From positions 248,001 to 312,000 of the forward strand of contig NZ_PIQC01000001.1 of assembly GCF_003987255.1 (NCBI RefSeq): a stretch of DNA of 64,000 nt, written 5' to 3'. Below are positions 19,965-27,152 of this stretch, piece after piece (the first letter of the stretch is position 1; each line of letters starts with the position of its first letter). The notes beneath the pieces were generated by a model that was not told where the DNA came from, did no database searches, and saw nothing but the letters and a program-made list of their open reading frames with translations. The position numbers were made by a program, and so were the translations under genes. This stretch comes from Idiomarina ramblicola. Its GTDB lineage: Bacteria; Pseudomonadota; Gammaproteobacteria; Enterobacterales; Alteromonadaceae.

Positions 19965-20573
19965 ATGAAGAAAACATTAATTGCAATTGCATTGATTGGA
20001 ACTTCAACTAGCGCATTCGCTGATTCTCCTAATTGGGATAAAATCCAGGCATCCTATATCGAAACAGATATAGAGACGCCCATCGATGAAGATATCTCAA
20101 TGGATGGTTATGCCGTGTCAGGGTCTCTGTCGCTAAACGAATCTATTTTTGTCCTGACAAATTTTGATTCCGTCGGTGACGAATCTGATTTCGGCGATGT
20201 TGATTTAGACTCTCTTAACGCCGGTATCGGATTTAATCATAACATCACTAATTCGACCGATTTCTTTGCAACGGTCACTTACGAAAAGCTCGAGTTGGTC
20301 GGTTCCGTGGATGCTATCGGCTCGGAGTCCTTTGATGAGTCAGGATATGGCGCAGGGCTGGGTATTCGGTCCATGATTACCGACTTTTTCGAGTTATCAG
20401 TAAAAGCGGACTATCTGGACATTGATGACGAAAATGCCATTCGTTACGATGCCTCAGCTTTTTTCCACCTGACCAGTAACCTGTCACTAGGGGTTGGTTA
20501 TAAACTCTACGATTTAGACGAAATCGATCAGGATATTGATACTGTCGCCGCAACCGTTCGTTACAGTTTCTAA
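19965..20573 (+). CDS. Small outer-membrane beta-barrel protein
   Basis: 202 residues. A clear signal peptide (MKKTLIAIALIGTSTSAFA) precedes alternating strands rich in Asp, Ser and Gly and ending in a terminal aromatic (VRYSF), the signature recognised by the BAM complex. The strand count suggests an eight-stranded barrel like OmpX/OmpA-N or the OprF-like 'outer membrane beta-barrel' families. It is very acidic between strands (DIDDEN, DLDEIDQDID), as in halophile surface proteins. Function unknown. Good SD (AAGGAAG) precedes the start; a long hairpin follows the stop. Confidence 0.75.
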   Translation: MKKTLIAIALIGTSTSAFADSPNWDKIQASYIETDIETPIDEDISMDGYAVSGSLSLNESIFVLTNFDSVGDESDFGDVDLDSLNAGIGFNHNITNSTDFFATVTYEKLELVGSVDAIGSESFDESGYGAGLGIRSMITDFFELSVKADYLDIDDENAIRYDASAFFHLTSNLSLGVGYKLYDLDEIDQDIDTVAATVRYSF

Positions 20574-20590
20574 CTCATATTTTTCCCTAA

Positions 20591-20627
20591 ACACTGACGT
20601 GCCCCCCTATACAGCGCACGTCAGTGT
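20591..20627. terminator. Long 12-base hairpin after the outer-membrane protein gene
   Basis: ACACTGACGTGC pairs perfectly with GCACGTCAGTGT over a 13-base loop, 18 bases past the stop codon. There is no T-run on either side, so it may act with Rho or protect the 3' end of the mRNA. Confidence 0.5.
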
Positions 20628-20689
20628 CCTATTAAAGCAATTAAAATGCTTCTAATCTCTTATTTTCACAGCAAAAAACCGATCTAACT

Positions 20690-20717
20690 TTGAGAAATCT
20701 GCGTAGCTCTCTATACT
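20690..20717 (+). promoter_or_regulatory. Candidate sigma-70 promoter of the BCCT transporter
   Basis: TTGAGA, 16 bases, TATACT; the start codon is 73 bases after the -10, leaving an AT-rich leader that ends in a strong SD (GGGGAGAG). Confidence 0.5.
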
Positions 20718-20789
20718 CTAGTAATGAATTTAGAATAAACGTTTAAATTCAAGGCTTAAAAATGCCTACTTTTATAAAGGGGAGAGCTA

Positions 20790-22484
20790 ATGAGCAAAAA
20801 AGAAGAAGAAGTGCTCCGCGGAGATAAAGATCTCGAGCGCGAGCGTCAAGCCAATGACCCGATGGTTCCTGACGGTGAAGTCAACCCAATAAACACCGAC
20901 TATCAAGTAGGACAAGACAATGTTGTTATGAAAGTAGGACCTTTTGGTCTGGATTTCCATAACCGCGTATTTGCTATTTCAGGACTGGCAATTGTTGCGT
21001 TCGTGGTCATAACGTTAATGTTCCAAAATCAGGCAGAACCCATATTTACCAACACTAAAAACTGGTTAACGGGTAATCTTGACTGGTTCTTTATTGGTGC
21101 AGCCAACATTTTTGTCATTTTGTGTTTGTTTTTAATTTTTTCCCCACTTGGCAATGTTCGTCTTGGCGGTACAGAAGCCAGCCCTGATTTTTCCTACCTG
21201 GGCTGGTTTTCGATGCTATTCGCTGCCGGGATGGGTATCGGACTCATGTTCTATGGTGTCTCTGAACCGATAACTCACTTCAGTACGGCTCTGGCTGGAA
21301 CGGAAACCAATGCCGACGGTATTCGTACCGACTGGGCTCCTCTTGGTGGTGCGGGTGGCGATCAAGCCGCGGCTATGAAACTGGGCATGGCAGCCACCAT
21401 CTTTCACTGGGCGCTTCACCCATGGGCTATTTACGCCGTATTAGCCCTAGGTCTGGCACTGTTCTCATTTAATAAAGGGTTACCATTAACCATACGCTCA
21501 ATTTTCTATCCAATTTTGGGTGAGCGCGTTTGGGGTTGGCCAGGACATATCATCGACATCATCGCCATTTTAGCGACCTTATTTGGTCTGGCCACCTCTC
21601 TTGGTTTGGGCGCTTCTCAAGCCGCAGCCGGGCTTAACTTCCTATTTGGCTGGGCTGAAGGCGATACAACAGAGGTATTACTGGTTATTGGCATAACAGC
21701 CATAGCACTTATTTCAGTACTGGCAGGACTTGAATCCGGTGTACAGCGACTTTCTCAAATCAACATGTCGCTTGCGGCTCTGCTGATGCTGTTTGTCATT
21801 ATCGTTGGCCCAACAGTGGCTATTCTGACAGGCTTTGTTGATAACCTTTACAATTACATCGTTAACCTTCCGGCATTTTCTAATCCGGTCGGTCGTGAAG
21901 ACCTCAATTACTCGCAAGGCTGGACCTCGTTCTATTGGGCCTGGTGGATTGCTTGGTCACCTTTCGTAGGCATGTTCATTGCGCGGGTTTCAAGAGGCCG
22001 TACTGTACGCGAATTCTTAATTTCAGTACTTTTGATTCCCTCGCTGGCTTGTGTCTTTTGGATGACCGTATTCGGCACTGCCGCAATTGAACAGTTCGTA
22101 GCAGGAGCAGAAGAAGTCGCCAACGTGGACCTTTCATTACAGCTATTTGTTATGCTTGAAGGCCTTCCTTGGACTGGCATCACCTCTTTTGTGGGCATTA
22201 TTCTGGTTATGGTGTTCTTCATCACCTCATCAGACTCAGGCTCACTGGTTATCGATACCATCAGCGCGGGTGGTAAAGTCGAGGCGCCAGTACCCCAGCG
22301 TATATTCTGGTGTACATTTGAGGGCTTAGTTGCAATTGCTCTAATACTCGGTGGCGGTCTGGTAGCGTTGCAGGCAATGGCGGTGTCGGCAGGCTTGCCG
22401 TTCACTCTTGTGTTACTGGCCGCTTGCATAGCAGTCGTTCAGGGTTTGCGTTCTGAGCCCAGAGTTGGTAAACCTGCTAAATAG
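20790..22484 (+). CDS. BCCT-family (betaine/choline/carnitine) transporter
   Basis: 564 residues with twelve membrane segments after a charged N-terminal tail of about 60 residues. The conserved glycine helix reads GMGIGLMFYGVSEP, and the aromatic box region HWALHPWAIYA plus the later YWAWWIAWSPFVGMFIARVSRGR are hallmarks of BetP/BetT/OpuD proteins. It imports betaine or related compatible solutes with Na+ or H+, as expected in a marine bacterium. Which solute is not clear from sequence. Followed by a strong terminator, so a one-gene unit, although the DUF294 gene starts just after it. Confidence 0.93.
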   Translation: MSKKEEEVLRGDKDLERERQANDPMVPDGEVNPINTDYQVGQDNVVMKVGPFGLDFHNRVFAISGLAIVAFVVITLMFQNQAEPIFTNTKNWLTGNLDWFFIGAANIFVILCLFLIFSPLGNVRLGGTEASPDFSYLGWFSMLFAAGMGIGLMFYGVSEPITHFSTALAGTETNADGIRTDWAPLGGAGGDQAAAMKLGMAATIFHWALHPWAIYAVLALGLALFSFNKGLPLTIRSIFYPILGERVWGWPGHIIDIIAILATLFGLATSLGLGASQAAAGLNFLFGWAEGDTTEVLLVIGITAIALISVLAGLESGVQRLSQINMSLAALLMLFVIIVGPTVAILTGFVDNLYNYIVNLPAFSNPVGREDLNYSQGWTSFYWAWWIAWSPFVGMFIARVSRGRTVREFLISVLLIPSLACVFWMTVFGTAAIEQFVAGAEEVANVDLSLQLFVMLEGLPWTGITSFVGIILVMVFFITSSDSGSLVIDTISAGGKVEAPVPQRIFWCTFEGLVAIALILGGGLVALQAMAVSAGLPFTLVLLAACIAVVQGLRSEPRVGKPAK

Positions 22485-22511
22485 ACGAGCTACGCAGTTC
22501 TTTAACCATGT

Positions 22512-22538
22512 AAAAGCGGCGCTCTCGCGCCGCTTTTT
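22512..22538 (+). terminator. Rho-independent terminator after the BCCT gene
   Basis: AAAAGCGGCGC, loop TCTC, GCGCCGCTTTTT: an eleven-base GC-rich stem with T-run, 28 bases past the stop. Confidence 0.9.
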
Positions 22539-22556
22539 GCTATAACGGGTAAACTT

Positions 22557-24410
22557 ATGGAAGCTGAACACATTGAAATTCTAAGTTTTTTACGTCGTTT
22601 CCCGCCTTTCAACGAACTACCTGAAGAAGAACTTGTTCAGCTCGTTAAGAATATCGAAATTGGTTACTTCAAAGCTGGCGTGCAATTGCTTGAATACAAC
22701 CAATCAATCTCCGACCTGTACGTTATTCGTAGCGGTTCAGTAGAAACGTATAATCGTAACGGTGATTTATTTAACCGATTAAGCGAAGGCGGCTTTTTCG
22801 GTGAGGCTGGCTTATTGCGCAAAGGCAAAGTTCGGTATCCGGTTAAAGCGCTTGAAGATACCTTAATCTATTTTATTCCGGGCACCTTATTTAACCGTTT
22901 GTTTGACGAATACGATAGTTTTGCAGATGCCGTTGAAGTTGAAGGGCATCGTCGAATAAACCAAGCAGTAAGAGAGCAGGAAAATCGCAATGAATCACTC
23001 ACTGCGACTGTCGACACTATCGTTACACGAGAACCCGTCTCTATTAATTTAAACGCCAGCATTCATGACGCCGCGTCTAAAATGACGGATGAAAAAGTGT
23101 CATCTTTACTTATCGTTGATGAGTCCCAGCACCTTCCTGTCGGTATTATAACCGATAAAGATCTGCGCAAACGGGTGCTGGCCGTTAACCGTTCCAGCAC
23201 ACAGCCTGTCTCATCCATTATGAGCGAGGACCTTACTTTCATTCAATACAATAGCCGGGTATTTGAAGCCCTGCTAACGATGATGCGAACCAACCTTCAT
23301 CATTTACCGGTGTTGAAGAAGGGCCAAATTATCGGTGTCATCGCTTTATCGGATGTCGCACAGCATGAATCTAAAAGTTCTCTGTTTATCGTTAGCGGTA
23401 TTTTCAAACAGAACTCTATTGAAGAATTGACCGAGTTGGCTGAAGGGGTTCCTTCCAGTTTCGTGCGCATGGTCAACGAAGATGCTAATTCACGTATGAT
23501 AGGTTCTGCCATGGCGACTATTGGGCGCTCATTCAAACAACGGCTTTTAGAGCTTGCCGAGGAAAAATTTGGACCACCACCTGTGCCCTACTGTTTTCTG
23601 GCTTTAGGCTCTATGGCGCGGGATGAACAAAGCATTGTTACTGATCAGGATAACGCCCTGGTTTTACATGACGACTTTGACCCCAAAATACACGACAACT
23701 ACTTCAAAGAGTTAGCTGCTTTTGTTACCGACGGCTTGAATGCCTGCGGTTACACCTATTGCACCGGTGGTATTATGGCGACAAACGACTCATGGCGACA
23801 GCCACTGAAAGTCTGGAAGAACTATTTTACCGACTGGATTGAAAACCCTTCTGCCGAAAAACTTCTGCATTCGTCCATATTCTTCGATTTAGACGGGGTC
23901 TGGGGACAACAAAAATACGCCGACGAGCTCAACTCCCTTATCCGCAGTAAAGCGAAGGGAAATAAACGATTTTTAGGCTCTATGGCGCGTAACGCTCTGA
24001 ATCGCACGCCTCCGTTAGGCTTTTTTAAAGACTTTGTCATGGAAAAAGATGGCAAACATAGAGACAGCATTAATACGAAAAGGCGCGGCACCGGTCCTGT
24101 AGCGGACTTAATACGCGTTCATGCTTTGGCCATTGGTTCATCGCAACGTAACTCATTTGCACGGCTGGAAGACATAATCGAGTCACAAATACTCCCACAG
24201 GGACGAGGCCCGGACTTACGCGACGCTCTTGAGTTAATTTCAATGGTGAGAATTCGTCACCAAGCTTTAGCACTTGCCGCTGGCGAAATCCCTGATAATA
24301 ATGTTGCCCCGGAAGACTTATCAGATTTTGAACGTAAGAATTTGAAAGACGCCTTTCAAATCCTAAGTAATGCGCAAAAATATCTGCGTTATCGTTACTC
24401 AGGAGCTTAA
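22557..24410 (+). CDS. cNMP-binding / CBS / DUF294 nucleotidyltransferase-like protein
   Basis: 617 residues. Domains: cyclic-nucleotide-binding fold at about 15-130 (SGSVETYNRNGDLFNRLSEGGFFGEAGLL), two CBS motifs at about 155-280 (VSSLLIVDE...VGIITDKDLRKRV; HHLPVLKKGQIIGVIALSDV), a GlnD-like DUF294 nucleotidyltransferase region at about 300-450 (LGSMARDEQSIVTDQDNAL) and a helical C-terminal DUF294 domain. The GS...DxD pattern of the transferase is kept. It probably senses adenine nucleotides and modifies or binds a partner. The start codon follows the BCCT terminator closely (SD AACGGG weak). An exonuclease gene begins 6 bases after its stop, the usual partner of this family. Confidence 0.9.
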   Translation: MEAEHIEILSFLRRFPPFNELPEEELVQLVKNIEIGYFKAGVQLLEYNQSISDLYVIRSGSVETYNRNGDLFNRLSEGGFFGEAGLLRKGKVRYPVKALEDTLIYFIPGTLFNRLFDEYDSFADAVEVEGHRRINQAVREQENRNESLTATVDTIVTREPVSINLNASIHDAASKMTDEKVSSLLIVDESQHLPVGIITDKDLRKRVLAVNRSSTQPVSSIMSEDLTFIQYNSRVFEALLTMMRTNLHHLPVLKKGQIIGVIALSDVAQHESKSSLFIVSGIFKQNSIEELTELAEGVPSSFVRMVNEDANSRMIGSAMATIGRSFKQRLLELAEEKFGPPPVPYCFLALGSMARDEQSIVTDQDNALVLHDDFDPKIHDNYFKELAAFVTDGLNACGYTYCTGGIMATNDSWRQPLKVWKNYFTDWIENPSAEKLLHSSIFFDLDGVWGQQKYADELNSLIRSKAKGNKRFLGSMARNALNRTPPLGFFKDFVMEKDGKHRDSINTKRRGTGPVADLIRVHALAIGSSQRNSFARLEDIIESQILPQGRGPDLRDALELISMVRIRHQALALAAGEIPDNNVAPEDLSDFERKNLKDAFQILSNAQKYLRYRYSGA

Positions 24411-24416
24411 TAGAAG

Positions 24417-25157
24417 ATGCTTTATCTAGCCCCCGAAAAAAAGCAACGCCAGATGAAACCCAGAACGATTGACTGGCCCGAACGCTTTAACAGTTTGTCC
24501 AGGCAGAGCCAATCTTACGCACTGAAAAAGTATTATAACTACGGTATAAGTGCGCCTGAAGCACCAATAAACCAAGTACCTATGGTCGCCGTTGATTTTG
24601 AAACTACAGGTATGGATCCTGAACAACACGGCATTGTGAGTATAGCCGCAATTCCCATGACAACAGAACGCATCTTTTTCTCCCAGGCAAAAAGCTGGGT
24701 CGTTAAACCGCGGCGCACATTAACCGATCAGTCCGTTGTCATTCATGGGATTACTCATAGCGATATTGAGCAGGCGCCAGATCTTGAATCTATTATCGAT
24801 GAACTATTAGAACTTGTAGCTGGAAAAGTGTGGGTAGTACATTATCACGGTATTGAGCGCCCTTTTTTACAAGATGCCTTTAAAGAACGTCTCAATGAAA
24901 GTATTCAATTTCCTCTTATTGACACTATGGAAATAGAAGCTCGTTTTTACCGAAAGCCCTTATCTTTATGGCAAAAACTGCGCGGTAAAAAGCCAGAATC
25001 GATTCGGCTAGCAGACAGTCGTGACCGCTATAACCTGCCCTTTTATCCACCGCACAATGCAACAACCGATGCGCTTGCCTGCGCCGAGCTTTTTCAGGCA
25101 CAAATAGCGAAACATTTCGAGCCAACAACGCCGCTGGATAAAATCTGGCTACCTTAA
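24417..25157 (+). CDS. DnaQ-like 3'-5' exonuclease (DEDDh)
   Basis: 246 residues. ExoI VAVDFETTGMDP with Asp and Glu, ExoII region VVHYHGIERPFLQDAF with Asp, and ExoIII PHNATTDALACAEL with His and Asp complete the DEDDh set. An N-terminal extension of about 50 residues precedes the fold. It resembles DNA polymerase III epsilon-like proteins that accompany DUF294 proteins near acetate or solute transporters in many marine proteobacteria. A role in nucleotide signalling or RNA/DNA trimming has not been shown. Six bases from the DUF294 gene; clearly cotranscribed. Confidence 0.9.
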   Translation: MLYLAPEKKQRQMKPRTIDWPERFNSLSRQSQSYALKKYYNYGISAPEAPINQVPMVAVDFETTGMDPEQHGIVSIAAIPMTTERIFFSQAKSWVVKPRRTLTDQSVVIHGITHSDIEQAPDLESIIDELLELVAGKVWVVHYHGIERPFLQDAFKERLNESIQFPLIDTMEIEARFYRKPLSLWQKLRGKKPESIRLADSRDRYNLPFYPPHNATTDALACAELFQAQIAKHFEPTTPLDKIWLP

Positions 25158-25292
25158 TCGAGGAATCGCTACACCAAGTTTTGCTATTTCTTTGCATTAA
25201 GGCAACTCAAGAATTAGTGACTAATGGAAACGGTTGTGACAGGGTACTCGGTATAACTTCATAATTATTTGATGCTAATTTAGGATAATTGA

Positions 25293-25931
25293 ATGAACAG
25301 CTCTAAAATAAAAACCATCAACACGTTACTCATTGTTGGTTTAATGAGTACAACCCTCGCAGGAACTGCCTTAGCCGTTCAGCAAAATCAGGTAATTAAA
25401 CCTGCCCCTCGAGTGGCTACACAAACTCAAGCGCAGTTTTTCTCGGCGGTTAACGAGCTTTGTGGTAACGCTTTTGCTGGGGAGGTGACGGTTGATACAC
25501 CCAAGTCAGAAGGTTTTGAGGGTGATTTGATTATGCATGTGCGCAAATGCGGCGACCAACGTATTGAAATTCCATTTCATGTGGGTGATAACCACTCGCG
25601 AACCTGGATTTTAACGCAAACCGGATCGGGTATTAGCCTTAAGCACGATCATCGTAAGCCAGATGGTAACTATGACCCATTGACTATGTATGGTGGACAT
25701 ACAACCGATAAAGGCCACGCAACAGCGCAGTCTTTCCCAGCTGATGCTTATTCTAAAGAACTGTTTATTGAGCTTGGCGTTCCACAATCTAATACCAATA
25801 TCTGGCAGATGTACATTCACGATGAGACATTTACTTATCGGTTAATCAGAGAAGGTCGTGAGTTTCGGGTCGATTTTGATTTAACTGCCCCTGTAGATAC
25901 ACCACCAACTCCCTGGGGATACGCAGACTAA
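25293..25931 (+). CDS. Secreted protein of unknown function
   Basis: 212 residues. Signal peptide to about residue 29 (TTLAGTALA). The mature part is acidic and rich in His, Asp and Thr, with segments FFSAVNELCGNAFAGEVTVDTP, HVGDNHSRTWILT, SLKHDHRKPDGNYDPLTMYGGHT and EFRVDFDLTAPV. Two cysteines could form one disulfide. I do not recognise a named family; the pattern looks like a conserved marine 'hypothetical' with a lipocalin-like beta content. No operon partner: 135 bases follow the exonuclease, and the prpF gene is convergent. Confidence 0.7.
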   Translation: MNSSKIKTINTLLIVGLMSTTLAGTALAVQQNQVIKPAPRVATQTQAQFFSAVNELCGNAFAGEVTVDTPKSEGFEGDLIMHVRKCGDQRIEIPFHVGDNHSRTWILTQTGSGISLKHDHRKPDGNYDPLTMYGGHTTDKGHATAQSFPADAYSKELFIELGVPQSNTNIWQMYIHDETFTYRLIREGREFRVDFDLTAPVDTPPTPWGYAD

Positions 25932-25933
25932 GA

Positions 25934-25956
25934 AAGTCGCGCTAATTGCGCGACTT
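25934..25956. terminator. Bidirectional terminator between the secreted protein and prpF
   Basis: AAGTCGCGC, loop TAATT, GCGCGACTT, then TCTCATTTT on the plus strand; on the minus strand the T content after the stem is weaker (TCTTAG). Begins three bases after the plus-strand stop and lies just past the prpF stop. Confidence 0.75.
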
Positions 25957-25962
25957 CTCATT

Positions 25963-27138
25963 TTACAGAATAACTTCTGGAATACGCACCTGCCCTTCCA
26001 TTAGCACTCGGGCACTGCGACTCATAATAGCTTTAATGGCCGTCCATTGCCCATTAACTTGCTTGCATTCAGCACCAACTTGCAAGGTACCCGATGGGTG
26101 ACCAAAGTTCACCATAGTACGGTCATTACCGCCTGCAGCTAAGTTTACGGTGGTACCTGGAATTGCCGCAGCGGTGCCGATAGCAACAGCAGCGGTTCCC
26201 ATCATGGCGTGGTGCAATTTGCCCATCGACATCGCCCTTACCAACAAGTCAACGTTATCGGCCTTAATCACCTTACCACTGGATGCAGTGTAATCCTTCG
26301 GTGCGGCAACAAAGGCGACTTTTGGAGTATGCTGGCGGTTAGCCGCTTCGGCAATATCGCCAATCAAGCCCATCTTCACCGCACCATAGGCGCGGATGGT
26401 TTCAAAGCGATCCAGCGCTTCCGGACTGCCATTAATGACTTCCTGCAGCTCGGTGCCATCGTAACCAATCTCTTCCGCATTGAGGAAAATGGTCGGGATA
26501 CCCGCGTTAATCATCGTGGCCTTCAGTATGCCAATACCCGGAACCTCTAAATCATCGATTAAATTACCGGTCGGAAACATGGAGTCGCCGTCGGCAGACG
26601 GGTCCATAAACTCCACCGCCACTTCAGCCGCAGGGAAAGTGACGCCATCCAGAATAAAGTCGCCGGTCTCCTGCACTTCACCATTAACCATAGGCACTTT
26701 ATTGACAATGGTTTTACCAATATTGGCCTGCCAGATACGGACTTCGCAGACACCATTCTCAGGAATTTTATCGGCATCAACTAAGCCATTCGCAATCGCA
26801 AAAGGTCCTACGGCTGAGGATAAGTTCCCACAGTTCCCGCTCCAGTCAACAAACGGTTTATCAATAGAGACCTGCCCGAACAGATAGTCTACGTCATGCC
26901 CGGGTTGCTCGCTTTTAGAGACGATAACCGTTTTGCTGGTACTTGACGTTGCGCCACCCATACCATCTGTGTGCTTAGCATAAGGATCCGGACTGCCGAT
27001 GACACGCATCAATATAGCGTCACGCACAGCGCCCGGCTGTTGAGCCGGCTCGGGTAAGTCCTGCAGGCGAAAGAAGACCCCTTTCGAGGTCCCGCCACGC
27101 ATATAAGTGGCGGGAATTTTAATTTGTGGTTTATGCAT
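25963..27138 (-). CDS. prpF: 2-methylaconitate cis-trans isomerase PrpF
   Basis: 391 residues of the PrpF family (diaminopimelate-epimerase-like fold): start PQIKIPATYMRGGTSKGVFF, later DWSGNCGNLSSAVGPFAI with the Cys of the active site, and GMGGATSSTSKTVIV. It converts the 2-methylaconitate isomer made by AcnD so that hydration can proceed, and is found only with acnD. It is 14 bases after acnD, the last gene of the methylcitrate operon, and ends at a bidirectional terminator. Confidence 0.96.
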   Translation of the reverse strand: MHKPQIKIPATYMRGGTSKGVFFRLQDLPEPAQQPGAVRDAILMRVIGSPDPYAKHTDGMGGATSSTSKTVIVSKSEQPGHDVDYLFGQVSIDKPFVDWSGNCGNLSSAVGPFAIANGLVDADKIPENGVCEVRIWQANIGKTIVNKVPMVNGEVQETGDFILDGVTFPAAEVAVEFMDPSADGDSMFPTGNLIDDLEVPGIGILKATMINAGIPTIFLNAEEIGYDGTELQEVINGSPEALDRFETIRAYGAVKMGLIGDIAEAANRQHTPKVAFVAAPKDYTASSGKVIKADNVDLLVRAMSMGKLHHAMMGTAAVAIGTAAAIPGTTVNLAAGGNDRTMVNFGHPSGTLQVGAECKQVNGQWTAIKAIMSRSARVLMEGQVRIPEVIL

Positions 27139-27152
27139 CGTTTTAGAACCCC

